The notes beneath the pieces were generated by a model. The model saw nothing but the letters and a program-made list of their open reading frames with translations. It had not been told where the DNA came from and searched no databases. DNA of 64,000 nucleotides from WHSW01 sp963846165 (GTDB lineage: Bacteria > Actinomycetota > Thermoleophilia > Solirubrobacterales > 70-9): contig CAWJUU010000008.1 in NCBI GenBank assembly GCA_963846165.1, forward strand, positions 124,001 through 188,000, read 5' to 3'. Below are positions 55,867 to 63,505 of the stretch, piece by piece; positions within the stretch are counted from its first letter, which is position 1, and the number at the start of each line of letters is the position of its first letter. The position numbers and the translations under genes were made by a program.

Positions 55867-57132
55867 ATGACCTCGGCGGGAGCCCTCCGGCGGTCCACCG
55901 CCGTGCGCGTCGGCGGGGCAGCAGTGGCCATGGTCCTCGCCGCAGAGGCGGCGGTCTGGCTGCTGAGCCCGCGAGACGAACCACCCGAGCCCGTGCCGGT
56001 GGCCGAGAGCGACTACTTCGACTCCGCCGAGCTCGAAGCGGCCCACAATTACCGCGACGGCCAGCGCTGGTTGCTGCTCGCCGGGCTCGGGATCGAGGGC
56101 GCGGTGCTGCTCGCGGTCGCGCTCGGACGCCCGGCACCGGTTCGCCGCGGCCTCGACCGGCTCGTTGCGCGGCCGCTGCTCGGCGCCGGCGTCGCGGGCG
56201 CCGGCGTCGCGCTGCTGACCGAGGCCGCGACCCTGCCGACCCGCCTCTTCGCCCACGAGCGCGCCGTCGACGTCGGCCTCTCCTCGCAGTCGCTGGGCCC
56301 GTGGCTCTGGGACCTGGCGCGCTCGGCCGCGATCGGTGCGGCGTTGACGGCGATCGGCGCCGCCCTGCTGCTCGCGCTCGTGCGACGGTTCCCGCGCCGG
56401 TGGTGGTTGCCGGCGGCTGTCGGGGTCACCGGCGTCGCGGTCGTCTTCGTCTGGATCGCGCCCGTCCTCCTGGCTCCGATCTTCAATCGCTTCGAGGCGC
56501 TCCCGGAGGGCAGCCGTGCGCGGGCGGACGTGCTTGCGCTCGGCGACCGCGCCGAGGTCGAGATCGGCGAGGTCTATCGCGTCGACGCCAGCCGCCGGGT
56601 CACCTCGCTGAACGCCTACGTCGGCGGGCTCGGCCCGACCAAGCGGGTGGTGCTCTACGACAACCTGCTCGCCGAGGCCGAGCGCGAGGAGCTCGCCTCG
56701 GTCGTCGCCCACGAGCTCGGACACGTCGCCCACTCCGACCTCCCCCGCGGGATCGCCTACATCGCGCTCGTCGCCCCGCTCGGGCTGCTGTTCACCCGCG
56801 AGCTCGCCGGAGTGCTCAACCGACGATCCGGTGCCGACCCGGCGAGCCCCGCCGCGGTGCCCGCCTACCTGTTCGCGCTCACGCTCGCGGCGCTGATCCT
56901 GAACCTGCCGGGAAACCAGCTCTCACGCAAGGTCGAGGCGAGCGCCGACGCGTTCGCGCTCGAACTCACCAACGACCCCGAGGCCCTCGTCGATCTCCAG
57001 CTCCGGCTCGCGCGGACGAACCTCTCCGACCCTGATCCGCCCGGGCTGGTCACCGGCCTGCTCGGAACCCACCCGCCCACCGTCGACCGGATCGGCGCGG
57101 CGCTCGCGTATCGCGACGAACACGGCTCCTGA
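55867..57132 (+). CDS. M48 family zinc metalloprotease (CAAX protease 1-like)
   Basis: The product is 421 aa. Several membrane helices (VRVGGAAVAMVLAAEAAVWLL; RWLLLAGLGIEGAVLLAVAL; LLGAGVAGAGVALLTEAATLP; WWLPAAVGVTGVAVVFVWIAPVLLAPIFNRF) precede the catalytic SVVAHELGHVAHSDLPRGI (HExxH-like HELGH) and the third ligand region KVEASADAFALELT. It ends with GLVTGLLGTHPPTVDRIGAAL. The order and spacing match Ste24-type membrane proteases. Confidence 0.92.
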   Translation: MTSAGALRRSTAVRVGGAAVAMVLAAEAAVWLLSPRDEPPEPVPVAESDYFDSAELEAAHNYRDGQRWLLLAGLGIEGAVLLAVALGRPAPVRRGLDRLVARPLLGAGVAGAGVALLTEAATLPTRLFAHERAVDVGLSSQSLGPWLWDLARSAAIGAALTAIGAALLLALVRRFPRRWWLPAAVGVTGVAVVFVWIAPVLLAPIFNRFEALPEGSRARADVLALGDRAEVEIGEVYRVDASRRVTSLNAYVGGLGPTKRVVLYDNLLAEAEREELASVVAHELGHVAHSDLPRGIAYIALVAPLGLLFTRELAGVLNRRSGADPASPAAVPAYLFALTLAALILNLPGNQLSRKVEASADAFALELTNDPEALVDLQLRLARTNLSDPDPPGLVTGLLGTHPPTVDRIGAALAYRDEHGS

Positions 57133-57151
57133 GCCCGACTCGAGCACGGGC

Positions 57152-58036
57152 CTACCGCATCGACTCGACCGCTCGGCCGACGGCACTGCGCAGAAGCGCG
57201 AATCCGAGCTTGACCGCGATCCCGAGGTACACGGCGGCGTTGACGAGCGGATTGCGCTCGCGGGCGTAGTGGTCGCGGTAGAAGCGGTACATGCCGTAGT
57301 GGAAGGCGTAGTTGAGCCGCGACGAGCGGTGCTTGCCGCTGGTTCCGGCCTTGACATGGGCCACGGTCACCGTGGGCTCATACCAGGTCGTCCAGCCCGC
57401 CTCGGCGAGGCGGTAACAGAGGTCGAGGTCCTCCATGTACATCCAGTAGCGCTCGTCGAAGGCGCCGACGGCATCGAGCGCGGTGCGGCGAATCAGCATG
57501 AAGGCGCCGTTGACCGCGTCGACGCGTCCGGACTCGACCTCGGGCGCGCGATACTGGGCCAGCGCGCCGGGGGAGCCCCCGCCTCTGCCGAGCCCGCTGA
57601 AGTGGCCGAGGGCGCCCAGCGGTGTCGGGAACGACCTCCGCGACGCATGGTCGAACGTCCCGTCGTCGAGCTCGAGCCGCGGTCCGCAGATGCCCACCTC
57701 GGGGTGCGACTCGATCAGTTCGAGGAGCCGGTCCAGGGCCCCGGGCGTCACCCGGGTGTCGGGGTTGAGCACGAGCGCGTAGGGCGCGTCGCCGGCCGCC
57801 AGCCCGATGTTGTTCGCCGCGCCGAAGCCGAGGTTCTCGCCGCTCTCGGTGAGCACGACCTGCGGGAAGTCCGTGCGCACCATCTCGACCGTGCCGTCGC
57901 CGGAGGCGTTGTCGATCACCTGCACCCGCATCTCCCCGCGGGGCGGATTGGCCAGCAGCGAGGCGAGGCAATCACGCAGCAATGCCGCGCAGCGGTAGGA
58001 GACGATGACGACGTCGAGCGCTGGTGAGGCGGTCAT
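57152..58036 (-). CDS. family 2 glycosyltransferase (rhamnosyltransferase-like)
   Basis: The product is 294 aa: LDVVIVSYRCAALLRDCLASL, then VIDNASGDGTVEMV, NLGFGAANNIGLAAGDAPYALVLNPDTRVTPGAL (DxD-like NPD) and VNGAFMLIRRTALDAVGAFDERYWMYMEDLDLCYRLAEAGW. A C-terminal helix with YAFHYGMYRFYRDHYARERNPLVN follows. It is related to WbbL-type enzymes. It lies five bases downstream of the epimerase gene, suggesting one envelope-polysaccharide operon. Confidence 0.92.
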   Translation of the reverse strand: MTASPALDVVIVSYRCAALLRDCLASLLANPPRGEMRVQVIDNASGDGTVEMVRTDFPQVVLTESGENLGFGAANNIGLAAGDAPYALVLNPDTRVTPGALDRLLELIESHPEVGICGPRLELDDGTFDHASRRSFPTPLGALGHFSGLGRGGGSPGALAQYRAPEVESGRVDAVNGAFMLIRRTALDAVGAFDERYWMYMEDLDLCYRLAEAGWTTWYEPTVTVAHVKAGTSGKHRSSRLNYAFHYGMYRFYRDHYARERNPLVNAAVYLGIAVKLGFALLRSAVGRAVESMR

Positions 58037-58041
58037 GCGGC

Positions 58042-58974
58042 TCAGCTGAACGATGCCGCGGTGCGAGCAAGGCCCTGGTCGAGGTCGTGCTCGGGCCGCC
58101 ATCCCAGCTCCGCCGCGGCACGCGCCGGGTCGATCGAGATCCTCCTCACCTCCCCGAGGCGCGGAGGCGCGAGCTCGGGGTCGAACTCGACGCCCGTTGC
58201 ACGACCGATCTCCCGGCCAAGCTCGATCACGCTCGTCTCGGCGCCCGTGCCGATGTTGAACGGCCCCGGCCCACCGCGCTCGGCGGCGGCCACGAACGCG
58301 CTCGCGACGTCGCCGGCGTATACGTAGTCGCGGGTCTGCTCGCCGTCGCCGAACACAGTCGGACGCCGGCCGGCGAGCAGTGAGCTGGTGAAGATCGCGA
58401 CCACGCCGGCCTCCCCGTAGGGGTCCTGTCGCGGCCCGTAGACGTTGCCGAGCCGCAGGGCGACGGTCTCGAGCCCGTGCAGACGGCGATAGAGCGAGAG
58501 ATAGCCCTCGGCGGCCAGCTTCGACTGCCCGTAAGGAGCGTCGGGAAGGCACTCCGAGTCCTCGGCCAGCGGCAGGTGGCGGCCGTCGCCCTCGCCGTAG
58601 ATCGCACCTCCCGTCGAGGCGAGCAGGAACCTGGCGACGCCGTGCTCGCGCGACCGCTCGAGCAGCTCGATCGTGCCGCCGACGTTGACGCCGAGGTCGT
58701 AACCGGGGTCGGTGACCGAGCGCCGGACGTCGATCTGGGCGGCGAGGTGGAAGACCAGCTCCGGCCGGCGGCGCTCGAAGGCGGCCGCGACCGCGGCGGG
58801 ATCGGTGACGCTTGCCTCGACCAGCTCGGCGCCGGCCTCGAAGGCATCCGCGAGGTTCTCGCGCCGGCCCGACGAGAGGTCGTCGAGCACCAGGACCTCG
58901 TCCCCCCGCGAGGTGAGCGCGTCGACCAGGTGTGATCCGATGAACCCGGCTCCGCCTGTGACCAGGGCCCGCAT
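58042..58974 (-). CDS. NAD-dependent epimerase/dehydratase (UDP-glucose 4-epimerase-like)
   Basis: The product is 310 aa: MRALVTGGAGFIGSHLVDALTSRGDEVLVLDDLSSG, FHLAAQIDVRRSVTDPGYDLGVNVGGTIELLERS, STGGAIYGEGDGRHLPLAEDSECLPDAPYGQSKLAAEGYL (Ser and the YxxxK pair), RLGNVYGPRQDPYGEAGVVAIF and FGDGEQTRDYVYAGDVASA. It is a short-chain extended SDR acting on a nucleotide sugar, and is followed by a glycosyltransferase. Confidence 0.93.
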   Translation of the reverse strand: MRALVTGGAGFIGSHLVDALTSRGDEVLVLDDLSSGRRENLADAFEAGAELVEASVTDPAAVAAAFERRRPELVFHLAAQIDVRRSVTDPGYDLGVNVGGTIELLERSREHGVARFLLASTGGAIYGEGDGRHLPLAEDSECLPDAPYGQSKLAAEGYLSLYRRLHGLETVALRLGNVYGPRQDPYGEAGVVAIFTSSLLAGRRPTVFGDGEQTRDYVYAGDVASAFVAAAERGGPGPFNIGTGAETSVIELGREIGRATGVEFDPELAPPRLGEVRRISIDPARAAAELGWRPEHDLDQGLARTAASFS

Positions 58975-59066
58975 GCGCGCGGAAGACTAGATGACCGATT
59001 CGGCATCGAACATCCAGGCGCACGACCGGCCGCAGCGCCCCAAACGCGCCGCGTAGTATCGGCCTC

Positions 59067-60725
59067 GTGGTCACGCGACCTCAAACCGATCCGCTCGCGG
59101 CCCTGCGAGCGACCGTCGAGCAGGTCTCGGCGAAGATCGATGTGGACGCCGCGGCAAGGCTGACGCTCGAACGGCCACCCAAGCACGAGCTCGGCGACTA
59201 CTCGACCAATGCCGCGATGCTGCTGGCGCCGTCGGCCGGCGCGTCGCCGCGCGAGGTCGCCGAGCGGCTCGCGCCCGAGCTGGCGGCGAAGCTGGGTGCG
59301 GCGGCGGAGCGGATCGAGGTGGCGGGTCCGGGCTTTCTCAACCTGTTCCTCTCCGATCGCTGGCATCGCGAGGCGACCGCGGAGCTGCTCGGGGCCGGCG
59401 ATCAGCTCGGAGCGGGTCGCCCCGAGCGCCCCGAGCGCGTGATGGTCGAGTTCGTCAGCGCCAACCCGACCGGCCCCTTGACCGTGGCGGGCGGCAGGGG
59501 CGCCGCCTACGGCGACTCGCTCGCGCGCCTGTTCGGGCTCCTCGGGCACGAGGTCGAGCGCGAGTACTACCTCAACGACGCCGGAACCCAGATCCGGCTC
59601 TTCGCCGAGTCGATCGCGGCGCGGATCCGCGGCGAGGGCCCTCCCGCGGACGGCTACGCGGGCGAGTACGTCACCGAGCTGGCACAGGAGCTCGCCGCCG
59701 ACGGCGTCGCCCCCGACGACCTCGATCAGCTCGGGCGGCGCGGCACCGAGGCGATGAGAGTCAAGATCGAGACCACCCTACGGAGGTTCGGGGTCCGCTT
59801 CGACACCTGGACGTCCGAACGCAGTTTGTACGAGGCCGGGGCCGTGGAGGAGACCTTGGCCGATCTGCGCGGACGCGGTCACATCTACGGGCGCGAGGGC
59901 GCGGTGTGGCTGCGGACGACCGAGTTCGGCGACGACAAGGACCGGGTCCTGATTCGTGCCGACGGCGAGCCCACATACTTCGCGGCCGACCTCGCCTACC
60001 ACCGTGACAAGGTTCGGCGAGGGACCGAGCGGATGCTGACCCCGGTCGGCGCCGACCACCACGGCTACCTGCCGCGGATGCGTGCCGGCTTGGAGGCGCT
60101 CGGCATCGACCCGGACATCTACGAGGCGCCGATCATGCAGCTGGTCAGCATCGTCGAGGGCGGCGAGCGAACGCGGATGTCGAAGCGCAGGGGCGAGTTC
60201 GTCACCCTCGACGACCTGGTCGACGACATCGGAGCCGATGCCGCGCGGTTCTTCATGGTCCAGCGCGATCACGACACCGCCTTCGACCTCAACCTCGAGC
60301 TCGCCCGCTCCGCCTCCCAGGAGAACCCGGTCTACTACGTCCAATACGCGCACGCCCGGATCGCGAGCATCCTGCGAAAGGCGGCCGACGAGCGGGTCGC
60401 GGCGGGCGCCGACGAGGCCGCGGCCGCCGCGAGCGCAGCGGAGGCGCTCGGGGCCGCCGCCGAGCCCGCCGAGCGAGCGCTGATCCGGAGGCTGCTAGAG
60501 CTCGCGGGGGAGGTCGAGCTCGCGGCCGAGCGTCGCGCCCCGCACCGGCTCTGCGCCTACGCGATGGCCACCGCCGCCGACTTCCACGCCTTCTATCGCG
60601 ACTGCCGCGTGGTCGGCGCCGAGCCGGCGGTCGAGGCGGCGCGGCTCGGCCTCTGCGTCGCGGCCAAGCGGACCGTCGCCACCACGCTCGACCTGCTCGG
60701 GGTCTCGGGGCCGGAGCAGATGTAG
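59067..60725 (+). CDS. argS: arginyl-tRNA synthetase
   Basis: The product is 552 aa from GTG 59067. The N-terminal Arg-S domain is followed by VEFVSANPTGPLTVAGGRGAAYGDSLARLFGLLGHEVEREYYLNDAGTQ. The usual HIGH (HVGH/HIGN) is replaced by TVAGGRG. TPVGADHHGYLPRMRAGLEALG, the KMSK-type RMSKRRGEFVTLDDLV and the C-terminal DALR domain (HRLCAYAMATAADFHAFYRDCRV...GLCVAAKRTVATTLDLLGVSGPEQM) follow. Repeat copy 3 begins 35 bp after the stop. Confidence 0.95.
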   Translation: MVTRPQTDPLAALRATVEQVSAKIDVDAAARLTLERPPKHELGDYSTNAAMLLAPSAGASPREVAERLAPELAAKLGAAAERIEVAGPGFLNLFLSDRWHREATAELLGAGDQLGAGRPERPERVMVEFVSANPTGPLTVAGGRGAAYGDSLARLFGLLGHEVEREYYLNDAGTQIRLFAESIAARIRGEGPPADGYAGEYVTELAQELAADGVAPDDLDQLGRRGTEAMRVKIETTLRRFGVRFDTWTSERSLYEAGAVEETLADLRGRGHIYGREGAVWLRTTEFGDDKDRVLIRADGEPTYFAADLAYHRDKVRRGTERMLTPVGADHHGYLPRMRAGLEALGIDPDIYEAPIMQLVSIVEGGERTRMSKRRGEFVTLDDLVDDIGADAARFFMVQRDHDTAFDLNLELARSASQENPVYYVQYAHARIASILRKAADERVAAGADEAAAAASAAEALGAAAEPAERALIRRLLELAGEVELAAERRAPHRLCAYAMATAADFHAFYRDCRVVGAEPAVEAARLGLCVAAKRTVATTLDLLGVSGPEQM

Positions 60726-60760
60726 GGCGGGGCGTAGGTCGCCGAGCGACGAAGCTGGCC

Positions 60761-61020
60761 GCGCTCCGCTCGGGCCGCCTCAGGGCGCGGAGCCTGGTCG
60801 GTTTGCAGTGAGGGAGGGAGTTGGGCTGCGCGCGGGCGCTGGCGGCCGGCTTCGGGGCATCTCGGCCGAAAACCCGCCGTTGGCGCTTTCTTCGCCTGAT
60901 GGACGAACAACTCGCCACTTGCGCCCGGGCGCTCGCCGAAAGCCGCCGCAGGACCGAAAACAGCCTCCCTCACTGCAAACCGGCCAGGCCTCGCGTCCCG
61001 CCCCCGCCTGAGCGGAACGC
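60761..61020. repeat. palindromic intergenic element, copy 3 (short form)
   Basis: The left end is GCGCTCCGCTCGGGCC (60761 on) and the right end GAGCGGAACGC (61010-61020). Inner arms GCAGTGAGGGAGG (60805-60817) and CCTCCCTCACTGC (60964-60976) are perfectly complementary over 13 bp. Hairpin A (60881-60917, again 37 nt) has TGGCG/CGCCA and inner TTCG-CC-tgat-GG-a-CGAA. Hairpin B is absent, which accounts for the shorter length. It fills the convergent spacer between argS and the glycosyltransferase, ending two bases from the latter's stop. Confidence 0.8.
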
Positions 61021-61022
61021 CA

Positions 61023-62243
61023 CTACGCCCGCCGCCCCGGCTCCAACGACCGGCGCCCTGTGCGCGCTGTGGCGGCCGCCAGCGTCGCCCGGTAGGCCTC
61101 GTCGATCGCCGCCGCCTGGCGCTCGAGCGTGAAGTTGGTCGCGACCCGCTCGCGAGCGACCGTACCGATCCGCTCGCGCACGCCGGCATTCTGGGCCGCG
61201 AGCCAGGTGATCGCGTCGGCGAGTGCCCTCGGGTCGTCGGGTTCGACCAGCAGTCCCGCGCCGGGGATCACCTGCTCCGCGATCCCGTCGCGGCGCGCTC
61301 CGATAACCGGGAGACCGCTCGCCATCGCTTCCAGCATCGCGATCGGGAAGGGATCGGCGCGCGAGGGAAGGACGAAGGCGTCCCAGGTGGCCAGGCACTC
61401 GAAGACGTCGGCGCTGGGCATGTAGTCGATCCCGATTCCCTGCGCCCGCGAGATCACCTCGCTGGCCCAATCGCTTTCGATTGCGTCGGTGGCCGCGCCC
61501 ACCATCTGGAACCGAAACTCGCCGTTTTCGCAACGCTCGCCGAGCAGCCGCGCCGCCTCGACGAATAGATCGGAGCCCTTGCGCGTCGAGACCACCGCCA
61601 CCATGCCGACGTTGAACGGGTGCGGGTCCGCGCGCAGCGGGATCTGCTCGGCCGGCACCGGCGCGGCCTCATAGACGATCCGCGGTCTCCGGCCGTGGTG
61701 TGCCAGGGCGGCCGCCGATGCCTGCGAGACGGCCACCACCTGGTCGAGGTGGCGCCAGGCGGTCCGGCGCAGCAGCCGGCTGCGCCAGCTGTTCGTCAGC
61801 ATCTCGTGGGCGTGGAGCAGGACGGCGTGGCCGCGGCGCGCGCCGATCAGGGCCTCCGCCAGAGTGAGGACCGAGTTCGCGTGCACGAGCGCGGGCTGCC
61901 GTTTGGCGAGGAACTGGCGGAACCGGCGCACGTAGCCGGGGGTCGCCCGTAGCCGTCGCGACGGACCGGGGGGCAGGCGCCAGGCGCGGACGCTGTACTC
62001 GAAGCAGCGCGGCTCGCCGTCGACATCCCAGCCGCGGGCAGCCAAGTCGTCATAGAGCTCGCTTGGACGGGGAACCCAGAACGAGAACTCCCAGCCCGAC
62101 TCGGCGAGCAGCGGGACGATCCGCTCGACCGAGCGCGTCGCCCCGCCGAGGTGGGGTTCGTGAAAGCAGACGGCGACGCGCTGATTGCGGCTGGCTGGCA
62201 AGGCAGCGGTCAGCGTAACGTCGCGTGCGACGATTTTCGCCAT
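61023..62243 (-). CDS. family 4 glycosyltransferase
   Basis: The product is 406 aa from ATG 62243. The GT-B fold starts RVAVCFHEPHLGGATRSVERIVPLLAESGWEFSFW. The N-terminal half includes ALVHANSVLTLAEALIGARRGHAVLLHAHEM. The C-terminal donor half includes NVGMVAVVSTRKGSDLFVEAARLL, DAFVLPSRADPFPIAMLEAMASGLPVIGARRDGIAEQV (E-x7-E) and GLLVEPDDPRALADAI. Its start codon shares two bases with the start codon of the opposite-strand gene (CATG). Confidence 0.92.
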   Translation of the reverse strand: MAKIVARDVTLTAALPASRNQRVAVCFHEPHLGGATRSVERIVPLLAESGWEFSFWVPRPSELYDDLAARGWDVDGEPRCFEYSVRAWRLPPGPSRRLRATPGYVRRFRQFLAKRQPALVHANSVLTLAEALIGARRGHAVLLHAHEMLTNSWRSRLLRRTAWRHLDQVVAVSQASAAALAHHGRRPRIVYEAAPVPAEQIPLRADPHPFNVGMVAVVSTRKGSDLFVEAARLLGERCENGEFRFQMVGAATDAIESDWASEVISRAQGIGIDYMPSADVFECLATWDAFVLPSRADPFPIAMLEAMASGLPVIGARRDGIAEQVIPGAGLLVEPDDPRALADAITWLAAQNAGVRERIGTVARERVATNFTLERQAAAIDEAYRATLAAATARTGRRSLEPGRRA

Positions 62244-63123
62244 GCCCTCGGTGAGCCGGCAGGCGGTCAGCGTCGTCGTCCCGTTCTTCGGCGACCCGGC
62301 GTCCGCCGAGGCGATGCTGAGCACGCTCACGGCACTCGAGTTGTCACCGGGCGACGAGCTGATCGCCGCCGACAACACGCCGGGCGGCATCGTCGTTGAG
62401 CGCGATAGCACGAGGGTGGTTCGAGTGCGCGAGCGCCGCTCGGCCTATCACGCGCGCAATGCCGCCGCGGCCGTGGCGTCGGCGCCGTGGCTGCTGTTCA
62501 CCGATGCCGACCGCGAGCTCCCGCCGGACCTGCTCGACCGACTGCTCGCCGCCGGGCCGGGCGCCGATACGGCGATCCTTGCCGGTGAGGTCGCGATCGA
62601 CCTCGGCCACATCGACCAGGTCGAGTTCCCGCCGCTGAGCCGCTCGATACTCGAGGCGCGCACCCGCGATACGGGCTTCGAGCTCGGCCGCGGGTTTCGG
62701 ATCGCCGCCGAGGCGCTGGGCTCGACGGTCGAGCGGGTGACCTGCAACGTCTACGAGCTCGAGCCGGGGCGGATCGGCGGCCCTGTGGACCTGGCCTTCA
62801 ACGGTGCGACCCTGACCCACCTGCGCGATCCGGTTGGGGCCCTCGAGCGGATTCGTGACGTGCTCGTCCCCGGAGGCCGGCTGATCTCCTACGAGCCGAT
62901 CAGCGTCCGGCTCTCGCTGCGATCGCCGCGCCGCCCGGCCGGTGAATTTCGCGCTCACAACTCCGAATACAGCTGGTGGGTCCCCAACATCGCGGCCGCG
63001 GGAGCGTGGATTCGCGCGGCCGGTTTCGAGCAGATCCGGCGCATCGCGATCACCCGTCCGCCCTCGCTGGAGGAGCGCGATGCCTACTACGCCGCCTTCG
63101 GCGCCCGGCGCTCCCGCGACTAA
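62242..63123 (+). CDS. chimeric protein: GT2 glycosyltransferase N-terminus joined to a methyltransferase C-terminus
   Basis: The product is 293 aa from ATG 62242. Residues 1-115 are a GT-A fold start (VSVVVPFFGDPASAEAMLSTLTALELSPGDELIAADNTPGG...SAYHARNAAAAVASAPWLLFTDADRELPPDLLDRLL). From about residue 120 the sequence is the later part of a class I SAM methyltransferase (VAIDLGHIDQVEFPPLSR...FRIAAEALGSTVERVTCNVYELEPGRIGGPVDLAFNGATLTHLRDPVGALERIRDVLVPGGRLISYEP). The SAM motif I (DxGxGxG) is missing, as is the acceptor half of GT2. It may be an in-frame deletion between two adjacent genes, real or by assembly. Confidence 0.7.
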   Translation: MPSVSRQAVSVVVPFFGDPASAEAMLSTLTALELSPGDELIAADNTPGGIVVERDSTRVVRVRERRSAYHARNAAAAVASAPWLLFTDADRELPPDLLDRLLAAGPGADTAILAGEVAIDLGHIDQVEFPPLSRSILEARTRDTGFELGRGFRIAAEALGSTVERVTCNVYELEPGRIGGPVDLAFNGATLTHLRDPVGALERIRDVLVPGGRLISYEPISVRLSLRSPRRPAGEFRAHNSEYSWWVPNIAAAGAWIRAAGFEQIRRIAITRPPSLEERDAYYAAFGARRSRD

Positions 63124-63226
63124 CGGCCGGCGATGACGGGTACGACACCCGAACCGACGGGGTGCGGCCGCATCAACGACCGCTGTTAGATTGCGGCCCC
63201 AACCACGAAACCAGGAGGAAGGCACA

Positions 63227-63502
63227 TTGACCAAGTCTGAGTTCGTCGACAGCATCGCTGGCGAGTTCGCGAGCAAGAAGGCCGCCGCGGACGCGGTCGA
63301 GGCCGTCCTCGACGGGATCACCGGCACGCTCGCGAGCGGCGGTGAGATCACCTTCACCGGGTTCGGCAAGTTCAGCGTTGCCGAGCGCGGCCCGCGGCAG
63401 GGCGTCAACCCACGCACCGGGGAGCGGATCACGATCGCCGGCGGGCGGGTGCCGAAGTTCTCGGCCGGGGCCGGCCTGAAGGCGAGGGTGAAGGGCGGCT
63501 GA
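63227..63502 (+). CDS. hup: HU family DNA-binding protein
   Basis: The product is 91 aa: LTKSEFVDSIAGEFASKKAAADAVEAVLDGITGTLASGGEITFTGFGKFSVAERGPRQGVNPRTGERITIAGGRVPKFSAGAGLKARVKGG. The beta-arm motif GFGKFSV...RGPRQGVNPRTGE is typical. The start TTG 63227 is set by AGGAGGAAGG five bases upstream. The Lys-rich C-terminal tail of mycobacterial HU is absent. Confidence 0.95.
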   Translation: MTKSEFVDSIAGEFASKKAAADAVEAVLDGITGTLASGGEITFTGFGKFSVAERGPRQGVNPRTGERITIAGGRVPKFSAGAGLKARVKGG

Positions 63503-63505
63503 GCA

